DNA of 64,000 nucleotides from NCBI GenBank assembly GCA_963771005.1, contig CAVYRO010000002.1, positions 1-64,000 on the forward strand, read 5' to 3'. Both the position numbers and the translations under genes were made by a program. Each line of letters opens with the position of its first letter. Position 1 is the first letter of the stretch. Under the pieces are notes generated by a model that was not told the DNA's origin, made no database searches, and was given only the letters and a program-made list of their open reading frames with translations. This DNA is from DASQZK01 sp963771005. GTDB taxonomy: Bacteria > Bacteroidota > Bacteroidia > Bacteroidales > GCA-2748055. This document shows positions 10,301 to 19,000 of this stretch, piece by piece.

Positions 10301-10474
10301 CTCAGGGTTTACGGTAGTGCTGAGAACCCCTTCCTTATTACCAAATATAAGGGAAGAGATCCTGAGAACGGTGCCATTGGGTCAGGTAGTGAAGGCTCTC
10401 TTGAGCCCGGCACTGACGCAGGAGGTTATCCCAACCCCAAAGTGTTTTCTCTTGGTTTGCAGGTCGATTTTTAA
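7310..10474 (+). CDS. susC: SusC/RagA-family TonB-dependent outer-membrane transporter
   Basis: A 1054-residue protein. It has a signal peptide (cleavage after MQAFAQ, ~residue 26), then a carboxypeptidase-regulatory-like domain (~28-105, RQITGAVADASSGDPLIGAT). The SusC signature follows (VVVIGYGTVKKNDLTGSV, ~115-130), then the plug (~130-235, including IYVIDGV and ATAIYGSDGANGVVIITTK) and a beta-barrel to a C-terminal aromatic residue (LGLQVDF). It imports oligosaccharides through the outer membrane using TonB energy, with the SusD protein 20 bp downstream acting as its lid. Length is normal for the family. It opens the operon 7310-13508, which ends at a terminator. Confidence 0.97.
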   Translation: MKKNLPGLKALLLLVFFTLWGMQAFAQRQITGAVADASSGDPLIGATIQVKGTTHGTVTDLDGNYSISVDGPESVLVFSYVGYDSKEETVGDRSIVNVSLSEQATQLQDVVVIGYGTVKKNDLTGSVAVVSSEDLNRIPASTFSKALQGRAAGVIVSNTSGRPGAGVSINVRGVGSITQNPNPIYVIDGVITSNLSAINPSDIESLQVLKDASATAIYGSDGANGVVIITTKRGQSGKTQVHYDDYFSMSLVPKKFDVMNADQYAAFYEPLVTGTDKIPYTDAFRQAYYGDGWNTGSDWQDLITRTGKTQNHYLRVSGGGENSNFSISANYLDEQGIILKTGAKRYNIRANSDFNIGDHLQMGETFNLSRRVVQDGDGNFNAANIAAPTMRIYDDSNLGGFAGPQQDFGFDVNGDGVIDATEHFASTGKSDRSNPLAEASYRDNFSYNNGVMVNLYAKYSPWEWLTYRISPSVELNNNHSDNWLPAYEMGVRSNARASLTDNYSEFIGLMLENQLTFNKSFGDHNLTATAVYQVRKNDGSSISGTGYGFSHPNLPVLSQSEEADRVLNGYRNSPFRQLSYLGRLIYGYQDKILFTGSIRRDGVSRFGPSNRWGTFPSASLAYKLSEDFLQNVDQINMLKLRVGWGSTGNSAIGDFNYDDFLSGTDAFGPVFGRPQTLVPATYIFYSFANPLIKWEAAKMWNFGIDLNALNNKIQLTAEYYIKNQDDLLVHVPVSIAFGRSGDGSEPWANAGKNQNRGFEFTGTWKDYSGAFKYSVSANFTTIKNEVISLPQPQIYGPSGRNITLVGNSIGSLYGRVAEGILQPGDFEQDENGNLVTDAAGHYTLLGPKQEAGTAPGDLKYRDLNKDGIINDLDRTIIGKAVPDFIYGFNFECSYKDFDFSFFLNGMQNFDVYNLQRVGLATFTNQDIGNNKLVDFTNNYYTIENPSGEYLRIDPNDQNHNSYESTWWVENASFLRVRDVQLGYNLPQKLLGSVGISRLRVYGSAENPFLITKYKGRDPENGAIGSGSEGSLEPGTDAGGYPNPKVFSLGLQVDF

Positions 10475-10493
10475 TTCCTAATAATATACTGAA

Positions 10494-12170
10494 ATGAATA
10501 AATATTTAATAAAATATATACCGGTTTTTCTGGTTCTGACCATGCTAAGTTCATCCTGCTCTGACGATTTCCTGGCAGTCAGCAATCCGAACCAGGTAGC
10601 CCTGTCATCATTTTATGCAACTCCGGAGGATGCGGAACTGGCTGTTAACTCCATCTATAATGGTTTGCAGTTCGGCGGCATGTATGGGGTCGACTTTTTC
10701 TTCCTGTTCAACTCATTCAGTGACAGGATCCTTTTTGAAACAACCAATTACGATGAATTCGCATTGGGTTCATCCGACAGTCATGCCGCGAATATGTTCA
10801 AGGCCAATTATGTCGGATTATGGAGATCAAGTCATATTCTGAGGAACCTTCTCGACCGGGATATCCCGGGCCTTGATCCGGCTGAAAAGTCCAGACTCAT
10901 CGGCCAGGCCAGAGGGCTGCAGGCTATGTACTATTTTTACCTTGTAACCATTTTCGACCGGCCCATGTTCTATGATGAGAACTCCCTCCCTGAAGATCCC
11001 AAGATCCCTTTCACCAACGGCGACCAGATCGATTTCTGGGATAAGATTAAGGAATCCTGCCTTGCTGCAATTCCTGATCTTCCGGCAACCTGGGGCGATG
11101 CCGACCTGGGAAGGATCACGAGCGGCGCCGTCAAATCTCTCCTTGGGAAGGCCATGCTTTATAAGCATTATTATTTCCACGAGAGGTTCGGATCTGCCGG
11201 ATCGGCGGAGGATATTGCCGATCTTACCCTGGCCCGCGACATGTTGAAAGATGTGATGAACAGCGGTACGTACCATCTCATTCAACCCCAGGAGCCGAAA
11301 TCAAGGAACGATTATATCTATGCCTTCCTTAGCAATTTTGCATGGACTGACCTGCCTGCAGGAGATAATGTATACACTGCCGAGAACAATTCAGAATCTG
11401 TATGGCAGGTGCAGTATTCCGATGACCGTATAGCCAATGGTTGGCTTCCAGGCTGGCAGTGGTCAGGATCCCTGAACGGTCATTATTTCTCGGCTCACCC
11501 TTCCAGCTTCAGGAATCATGAGATCGCTCCCGATATGTGGTATTCCTGGGAAACCGAAAACACCCCAGAGGGTTTTGACCGGGATCCCCGCGCATACGCA
11601 ACCTGCTGGCTCGATACCGAAAAGCTGGATTTCAGGGAAGGACAGGCATTGTCGGCACTTTCTTATACCAGCGGAGTTAATAACAAGAAGATCGCATCCG
11701 CCCGTGGACTTAACCATGCGAATCAGCCTTCAGTAGGATTCGGATTGAAGAAATACTATTACCCGACTTACGGCGATAAAGATGCACCGGACAATGATCC
11801 GACAAACATCAATATCATTCGCTATTCCGACGTTCTTCTTATGTATGCGGAAGTACAGTTCCTCCTTGACGGCGACGCCGACGCCTCCGGTCTGCCTGCA
11901 CTTAATGAGGTCAGAGCCAGGGCGGGGATGGGAGCTATCGCTTCTCTTAACCGTCAGGCCATTATGCATGAAAGGGATGTGGAATTCGCTACGGAAGGAC
12001 TGCGGTTTTTTGATCTCGTAAGGTGGAGTTTCGATCCGGCGTGGAATATCGACTGGTTCCAGATATATGGAAAAGCGGTTTTCACCACGGGTAAGAATGA
12101 ATTCCTGCCGATACCCGTTACTGAGATCAACCTGAACCAGGGACTGCTGAAACAAAACCCCGGATGGTAA
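10494..12170 (+). CDS. susD: SusD/RagB-family glycan-binding lipoprotein
   Basis: A 558-residue lipoprotein with a lipobox MLSSSC (Cys22). The family start DDFLAVSNPNQ is followed by the helical TPR-like region (ATPEDAELAVNSIYNGLQ) and the typical C-terminal blocks NIIRYSDVLLMYAEV, RARAGM, HERDVEFATEGLRFFDLVRW and FLPIPVTEINLNQGL. It sits on the outer-membrane surface over the SusC barrel and captures the glycan. It starts 20 bases after the SusC stop and is followed 34 bases later by the SusE-like gene. Confidence 0.97.
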   Translation: MNKYLIKYIPVFLVLTMLSSSCSDDFLAVSNPNQVALSSFYATPEDAELAVNSIYNGLQFGGMYGVDFFFLFNSFSDRILFETTNYDEFALGSSDSHAANMFKANYVGLWRSSHILRNLLDRDIPGLDPAEKSRLIGQARGLQAMYYFYLVTIFDRPMFYDENSLPEDPKIPFTNGDQIDFWDKIKESCLAAIPDLPATWGDADLGRITSGAVKSLLGKAMLYKHYYFHERFGSAGSAEDIADLTLARDMLKDVMNSGTYHLIQPQEPKSRNDYIYAFLSNFAWTDLPAGDNVYTAENNSESVWQVQYSDDRIANGWLPGWQWSGSLNGHYFSAHPSSFRNHEIAPDMWYSWETENTPEGFDRDPRAYATCWLDTEKLDFREGQALSALSYTSGVNNKKIASARGLNHANQPSVGFGLKKYYYPTYGDKDAPDNDPTNINIIRYSDVLLMYAEVQFLLDGDADASGLPALNEVRARAGMGAIASLNRQAIMHERDVEFATEGLRFFDLVRWSFDPAWNIDWFQIYGKAVFTTGKNEFLPIPVTEINLNQGLLKQNPGW

Positions 12171-12203
12171 CCTAATTTGAAAAACAGAAATTAATTAAGC
12201 ATC

Positions 12204-13508
12204 ATGAAAAATAAACCAATTCATCTGATTTTAGCAATGTTGCTGGGTTCCTTTGCATTTTTCTCATGCACGAAAGAACCCGCAGTTCAGCCAAACGCAC
12301 ATTTTACAACCAGCCTGGTTGATAACACCGCGTATGCCGGCGAAAGTTTCAACATATATTTTACGCAAACCAGTGGTGATTTTTATGCTCTGTACGACGG
12401 GATGTCAGCCTCCAGTACCTATGATCCCGAGGATCATTCCAAGGTTGGGGTGAACATTGTCAATACTACCGATTCACTCTCTATGAACTACAGGAATCCG
12501 GGTGAATTTGACATTACCCTGGTAGCCTCGAGTTCGGGTAACTGGGCGGAGGATTATCTTACCGATGTATACAGTATGCATATTACGGTGGTCGACAGGC
12601 GGACCGGGTTTAAGTCCTTCAGTATTGACGGTGTGGATGGTGTGTTCTCACCCGACGGGACAGAGATTATTTTCCAGGGCGTGAAGAATGAAGACCTTAC
12701 GGCCAAGAAACCTAAATTTACGACCGTATCCAGAGATGCTGTCGTCACCGTGAACGGCCAACCCCAGGAAAGCGGTAAAACGGTTCAGAATTTCTCAGCA
12801 GTGAACCCGGGAGATTCCGAGGGCAGAAGCGTAGTTTATACGGTCACTGCCTTGAATGGCGATACACAGACATACACGGTGAAATATAAACTTTCCGATC
12901 CTTCTTCCGACACAAATCTTTACGGGCTGACCTCCAATATCAACGCGACTTTCAATATCAATGTTGATTCGAGCACTGTTGAAATGGTATACTATGCCAA
13001 TACAAACCCTGCAAGCTTCCAGCTCCAGGCATCCGCAGGAACGGGAGCCATTGTTACTGTGGGAACTGCCGAGATACAGGCCAAAGCGAAATCCGTTAAT
13101 CTTGTCACAAACCCGGTGATAAAGGTCAAAGCGCAGAATGGCACCGAGAAAGATTACCAGGTTACGCTTACTCCGGTTGATGTGTTTACGAGCTTCAAAT
13201 TCACCCAGGTGGCAGATGACCAGGACAACCTGACGGACCTGTTCCCGGTTCCGACCGCAACCATCAATGCAACGGCCAAGACCATTGACATTAAAGTCTC
13301 CGATTTTGATGCAACCGGCACCAATAACAGACTAGTGGCCACGTTTGAGGGAATCAACAACCAGACAGTGAAAATCGGTGATTCCAATACCACTCTCGAA
13401 AGCGGAACCACCATCTATACCTATGACAAGACCCCTGTCCAGCTGAAGCTGTACAATGGCACCCGGCTCATGGATACCTATACGCTTACCATCAATTCCG
13501 GGAAATAA
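12204..13508 (+). CDS. SusE/F-like surface lipoprotein with Ig-like domains
   Basis: A 434-residue lipoprotein (lipobox FAFFSC, Cys22). The first ~130 residues form a PKD-like or Ig-like beta-sandwich (TTSLVDNTAYAGESFNIYF ... NPGEFDITLVASSS). Three further beta-rich modules follow, resembling DUF5018/cadherin-like repeats (for example DRRTGFKSFSIDGVDGVFSP, NGDTQTYTVKYKLSD, NGTEKDYQVTLTPVD). It occupies the slot of SusE/SusF, accessory glycan-binding proteins beside SusCD. No catalytic residues are visible. Co-transcribed with SusCD and followed by a strong terminator. Confidence 0.75.
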   Translation: MKNKPIHLILAMLLGSFAFFSCTKEPAVQPNAHFTTSLVDNTAYAGESFNIYFTQTSGDFYALYDGMSASSTYDPEDHSKVGVNIVNTTDSLSMNYRNPGEFDITLVASSSGNWAEDYLTDVYSMHITVVDRRTGFKSFSIDGVDGVFSPDGTEIIFQGVKNEDLTAKKPKFTTVSRDAVVTVNGQPQESGKTVQNFSAVNPGDSEGRSVVYTVTALNGDTQTYTVKYKLSDPSSDTNLYGLTSNINATFNINVDSSTVEMVYYANTNPASFQLQASAGTGAIVTVGTAEIQAKAKSVNLVTNPVIKVKAQNGTEKDYQVTLTPVDVFTSFKFTQVADDQDNLTDLFPVPTATINATAKTIDIKVSDFDATGTNNRLVATFEGINNQTVKIGDSNTTLESGTTIYTYDKTPVQLKLYNGTRLMDTYTLTINSGK

Positions 13509-13530
13509 CATACGGAACATCAATGATTAT

Positions 13531-13567
13531 AAAAGGCCTTTCTCCACCCCGGAGAAGGGCTTTTTTA
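13531..13567 (+). terminator. Intrinsic terminator after SusCD-E operon
   Basis: The stem ggcctttctcc / ggagaagggc with loop accccg is followed by a run of T. It separates SusCD-E from the GH30 gene, which begins 129 bases further on. Confidence 0.85.
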
Positions 13568-13695
13568 TTCAATCCGGGAATTAATCTGAATTTCGTCAAT
13601 ATTTTTGCTCCTGTTTTGTTTTGAAAGGTTGAATTGTTATATTGTAGTGCCTATTTACCAACTACGCGGAAGTTCTAACTAACTAAAATACATGC

Positions 13696-15957
13696 ATGAG
13701 GAAAATCTACTTCTCCTTTTTTATATTCTTTTTATGTACTGTTTCTGCGGGTCTTTTCTCGCAGATCACCCTGAACTACGATCTGAAGTATCAAACGATT
13801 GAAGGTTTCGGCGGCTTCGGACCAAAAAAAGTCTGGTGGAACAGTGCATCCGAATATTACGATCCGCAATACATGGACCTGATCATTAACGATCTAGGTG
13901 TAAATATTATACGTACTCAGCTTTATTGGGATTTCGAACTTTCCAACGACAACGATGATCCGGAAACCATCAGCTGGGCGGGCTTCAATTTCAATTCAAC
14001 TTCAAACAACGGGAAACAATTCCCCTTCATGACCGATCTGGATACGGTTCCGGAAATGAAGCAGATCGCATCCGTCTGGACGCCCCCGGTCTGGATGAAG
14101 CTGGATGTCGACAATTCCCTCGCATCATTCTGTAAAGGCGAATGTGGGGGATATCTTAACCCTGATCTTTACGATGAATTTGCTGAATATTGCGTGGCGT
14201 ATGTAAAAATCATAAAGGAGGAAACAGGTGTTGATCTTTATGGCCTCAGCCTCGAAAATGAACTCTTGTTTGCAAATAAATTCGAGTCATGTGTTTATAC
14301 CCCCGATCAGTTTGCTTCCGTTTTGGATATAGTGGGGAAGCGGTTTAGGGAGGAAGGACTGAAAACAAAGATTTTCGGTCCCGAACATATGGGAAGTTAT
14401 AATGGGAATTTACCGCTTCTGGACGCAATATTCAAAAACACGGATGCAGGAAAATATTTGGATATATATGCGGTCCATGGATATGAAGATGGTGTTAATC
14501 CTGCAACAGGGTCTGCCCCAGGCTGGGAAAAGATCTACAATTACGTCCACAGCAAGGGGAAAGAACTCTGGATGACGGAAACGTCAGGTTATGACTCCAA
14601 CTGGGACGGGGCCCTCAGCCTGGGTTATAGCGTTATGCTTGCCCTGAAATACGGGAAGATAAGCGCATGGGTCCATTGGTATATCTCCGGGAACCTGATG
14701 AACAATAATGTTCCCAATAAAAAATTTTACGCACTTAAGAATTTCTATAAGTATATCAGGCCGGGCGCTGTGATGATCGATGCTGCTTCATCGGATAAAG
14801 ATGTAATTCCCATTGCATTCCGGAATGATGAAAAAGGCATGCTCACCCTGGTCATTCTCAATAATTCGACCTCCGGGAAAGCGATTGATCTTGGATTCAA
14901 TATTCCGGAAAGTGTTCAATTTTTCAGGAGTTCAGCTTCAGAGAACTTTGCGGAAGTAAGCCCCCTCAGTGGAAACCAGATCAACCTCCCGGCAGAGTCG
15001 ATCACAACCATGGTTGCAATCACCATAAATAAGGCTCCGGGGATGTCGGTAGCTGTTACCGATACTGCTATCCTTGCCGGCCAGGGCGAAGTTGAGATCG
15101 GCATAGGGAATATCTCCAATGGTGGTGATGAAGTAAGCAGTGTCGGGGATGTCGTTTATAGCTTTTCCGATGCCTCGCTGATCTCTTCCTCATCGGTGGA
15201 ACAATTTTCCGGTGATGATTCAGCGGTGGTCCGGTTCACCCCAGACCCGGCAATGTATGGGGAAGTCACGCTGACTATAAGGGTAAATGAGAGTACCAGC
15301 GCAGAAAACGGGTCATTCAATGCTTTTTCAAGCAGGCAGGTACGGGTGAAGATCCTTCCTTATATTAATAGAGGTCCGGAAGTTGATCCGGTAGGCTCAC
15401 TTGTGTTTGAACCCTGGTCCGGGCTGAAATACATATCCCTTACGGGTGTTACCGACGGCAATATGAATGACGGGCGCGAAACGCTTGGGTTTGGAATCAC
15501 ATCGAGGCATAATCTGATATCATCCCAGCATGTCAAATATACCCAGGGAAGTGACACTGCACAGCTGATTTTTTCTCCACGCGGGGAAGGGTTGGATACC
15601 CTCGATCTGGTCATCAAGGATAACTTCGGGACCGACCTGGGGGGAATGGATGAAACTCACATGGAAATACCTCTGCGCATTGAAGAATCTACTCTTGTCA
15701 TGAAGAAAGAGGCCGATATTCTGCAGCTGTATCCCAATCCTGCAGGTAATCAAATCTGTCTCCGGGCCGGTTCAAGAGATATTATCGCATGTGAAATTTT
15801 TGACATGACGGGCCGCAAACTCCTGACCCTGTCCAATCTCCCGGAAGGCTTTGAGAAAGTCATTCCCCTCGAAGATTTTGAGAATGGAATGTATATGTTC
15901 AGAATATCTTTTTCCGATGCTGATTTTATATTCAAAAAAGTTATTGTCCGGAGATGA
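13696..15957 (+). CDS. GH30-family secreted glycosidase with T9SS sorting domain
   Basis: A 753-residue protein with a signal peptide (cleavage near GLFSQ, ~residue 23). A GH30 TIM barrel follows (~24-330): YQTIEGFGGFG start, WTPPVWMK strand, acid/base Glu189 in SLENE, nucleophile Glu295 in WMTETSG. The side beta-sandwich typical of GH30 runs to ~435 (PGAVMIDA ... ESITTMVAI). Ig/cadherin-like modules (~440-665) lead to a type-A T9SS sorting domain (LQLYPNPAGNQICLRAG ... GMYMFRI). GH30 enzymes cleave beta-1,6-glucan, glucosylceramide, xylan or beta-fucosides; the subfamily cannot be fixed by eye. A TATTTTTG box at 13600-13607 may be its promoter. Confidence 0.88.
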   Translation: MRKIYFSFFIFFLCTVSAGLFSQITLNYDLKYQTIEGFGGFGPKKVWWNSASEYYDPQYMDLIINDLGVNIIRTQLYWDFELSNDNDDPETISWAGFNFNSTSNNGKQFPFMTDLDTVPEMKQIASVWTPPVWMKLDVDNSLASFCKGECGGYLNPDLYDEFAEYCVAYVKIIKEETGVDLYGLSLENELLFANKFESCVYTPDQFASVLDIVGKRFREEGLKTKIFGPEHMGSYNGNLPLLDAIFKNTDAGKYLDIYAVHGYEDGVNPATGSAPGWEKIYNYVHSKGKELWMTETSGYDSNWDGALSLGYSVMLALKYGKISAWVHWYISGNLMNNNVPNKKFYALKNFYKYIRPGAVMIDAASSDKDVIPIAFRNDEKGMLTLVILNNSTSGKAIDLGFNIPESVQFFRSSASENFAEVSPLSGNQINLPAESITTMVAITINKAPGMSVAVTDTAILAGQGEVEIGIGNISNGGDEVSSVGDVVYSFSDASLISSSSVEQFSGDDSAVVRFTPDPAMYGEVTLTIRVNESTSAENGSFNAFSSRQVRVKILPYINRGPEVDPVGSLVFEPWSGLKYISLTGVTDGNMNDGRETLGFGITSRHNLISSQHVKYTQGSDTAQLIFSPRGEGLDTLDLVIKDNFGTDLGGMDETHMEIPLRIEESTLVMKKEADILQLYPNPAGNQICLRAGSRDIIACEIFDMTGRKLLTLSNLPEGFEKVIPLEDFENGMYMFRISFSDADFIFKKVIVRR

Positions 15958-16005
15958 TCCGGAAAAATTTACGATCTATTTTATTAACCAATACCGATTA
16001 TTGAT

Positions 16006-19000
16006 ATGAGAAAATTTGTACTATTGTTTTTAACATTGACGGCCGGTTTTACTGGACTTCGCGCCCAGACCGGTTTTCTTGACGATTTCACCGGTCCGGT
16101 GAGTGAAAGCTGGTTGGCATCCAGCTACTACTCCATCAATCAGGCCGATGGTATCGTGACAATGGATGTGGGTAAGAATGCACCTGACCAGTTCCAGGAT
16201 TACCTCTTTTCCACAGCGCTGGATATAACCACAAATCCGGTGGTAAATCTCAGGCTGAAAGCTGATCAACCCTGCAAGGTATCTGTAGCCCTGGTTACCG
16301 GCGGTAACTATTTCTACAAAGATATCCGCCTGCGGCCGGGAGATGGCTTTGTGGATTTCAGCCTCGATTTTTCCGGTGATCACGGGTTCGTAAAACTTGA
16401 AAAGGTTAACCGCGTGAGGATAAACGTTGCCCGCGAAGTTGTAAATTTTGACGGCACGATCTATATTGACGAACTCAGTCTCGGCGACCAGGCAGTTAAA
16501 CTGGCCGGGATGGGAGTTATTCCCGGCCAGCTTTTCTACCAGGGGACGAAGAGCCATAAGATCCTTGTTGAAGATATCGTGAATGCCTCTGGTATCGAAG
16601 TTACCGGGGCAAATACGATCGTTCAGAATCTTCGCGTCTCGGGGATCTATAATGGCAATGCTGCCATTACCTTCGACTGTGCAGACGGCCAGAGCGGAAC
16701 AGAAGATCTTACAGTCACTGCGAAAGCGCTTGATGGTTACGAAAATAACATGCAGACTTTCAGCGTTACTTCTGTCTCTAATATGCCTCCTGCATTCGAT
16801 GCACTTGAAGATGTATCCACCAAAGTGGGAACGAAGGTTGAACTTCCCCTTTCAGGTATTGCCGACGGTGACGCAACGATCTCCCAGAAACTCACTTTCA
16901 CTGTATCTTCATCAGACCAGGCAGTTATTGCAGACGGGGATATCAAAATAAATTACAAGAGCGATCAGCCCTACGGTAATATTTCTTTCACGCCCGCAGC
17001 TGCAGGCGAGGATGTAACTATTACCGTTACACTTGATGATCAGGGGTCGGAAAATAATACCTTCTCCAGATCATTCAATCTTTCGGCTTTTGACGAGTTC
17101 AACAATCCGCCTTCCATTGATCCGGTTTCCAAGCTGACGGCATTCAACAACAGCACCCTTTCCTTCGAAATACCCCTTTCAGGGATCTCCGGGGGTGAAG
17201 GGGAAACCCAGGATGTGACCATTTCGGTGATCAGTACCGACCAGAATCTTGTGGCAGACGGAGACATCAGTCTTGATTATACCACGGGAGCCCCGACAGG
17301 CACCATAACATTCAGTGCCATTGACGGGGCAATCGGGCAGGATACCTTCCTCGTTACACTGACCGACAACGGCGGCGCTGCGGGAAACAACGGCAATGCC
17401 TCCACAGTTCTCAGGATACCGGTGGATGTTGCACCCCAGTTCGTGACAGGTTTCGTTTCCGATCTCAGTACTACGGCTGAATGGTCAGGTAACTCGAGCA
17501 TTTTTACTTTTACATCGATCGACTCGGGTGGTTTTAACTGTTTACGGGTCGACGCTAACGACAAATTCCTGTGGGACGGCATCAACATCAATATATTCAG
17601 TACTTACGGTGTTGAGCTCGACATGTCGGAAAATCCCTATATGTCGATGGAAGTATATCCCCTCGATGACAGCACACGCCATTGGGTATGGTTTTACGAC
17701 AGTGACAATCTCAGGAATGACCTCAACAACTATGACCATGGTCATTGGGCCAAATCCGGCCAGTGGAACAAGATCTTCTTTGATTTCAGCGGAGAGAATG
17801 ACTGGGTGAATACCAGCCAACTTGGTGGCGCTCCCATCAATCCCAAGCGGATCCGCAGGGTACTGATGGACATGCATAATCATGAAGCTGTCTGGCCTAC
17901 GCCGCCCAATTACAACGGGTCATACCTGATGAGGAATATCCGCCTTGGCGATGAAGCCGAAAAACCAGCCGTACAGCCGGTAGCTACGATAGATGATCAA
18001 ATGGATGTCTCTTTGTACGAAGGTGCCGGTGCACAGCAGATCACCCTCACAGGGATCAGTGATGGCAATGACGGTTCCCTAATGCCAACTCTGGCAGTAA
18101 CCAGTTCCGATGCATCTTTCATTTCCGATGCCGCCGCATCCGCAGTTCAGGCTGACAGCACGGCCACACTGAGCTTCACACCTAATGGTGCGGGCACAAC
18201 ACTCATTACCGTCACCGTTTCTGCTGCCGGATCCATGGATAAGGAAATGACTTTTAATGTCACAGCTCTTTCATCGGATTCAAACAACGGCAGTTCCGTT
18301 ACCATAGATATGGCAAACCGCCACCAGATGATCAGGGGCTTCGGTACGTATATGAACTCACCCCGATTTTCCGATTTCTATACCGACTTAATGGGTGGTA
18401 CGGCAATGCGGATCGGGATCATTGAGAATCAAATCGAACCGGTGAATGACAATGACGATCCCTTCACCCTGAACAGGGCGGGCCTGAACTACAATGCCTA
18501 TAACTGGGATTACTTCAGAGACCTTAAGGAAAGAGGCGTGAAAACCTTCATCCTTACTTCATGGAGTCCTCCGGCCTGGATGAAGGCCAATCTGGATGAA
18601 AGTTTTGGCACCGCCGCCGCTCCCAACTACAACACCTCGGATAACAAACTTCTCACTACCTATTATGATGAGTTTGCCGAATATATGGTTGCTGCCATAA
18701 CAATGTTCAAGGAAGAAGCCGGCATCGATATTTATGCGGTCGGCATTCAGAACGAGCCTGCATTCTGTGAGCCTTATCCTTCAGCCGTCCTCGATCCGGT
18801 TCACTTCGCGGAACAGATCGTTCACGTAGCAAAGCGTTTCGAGAAGGAGGGGATAAAGACCAAATTCTACATGCCCGAACAGGTATTCCCGCAGAGCCAT
18901 TATTCGATGAATGAATATATGGATGCGATCAGGAATAATCCTGAAGCCGATAAATACTGTGATATCATTGCGGTTCACGGATATGCATCCGACGGTATCG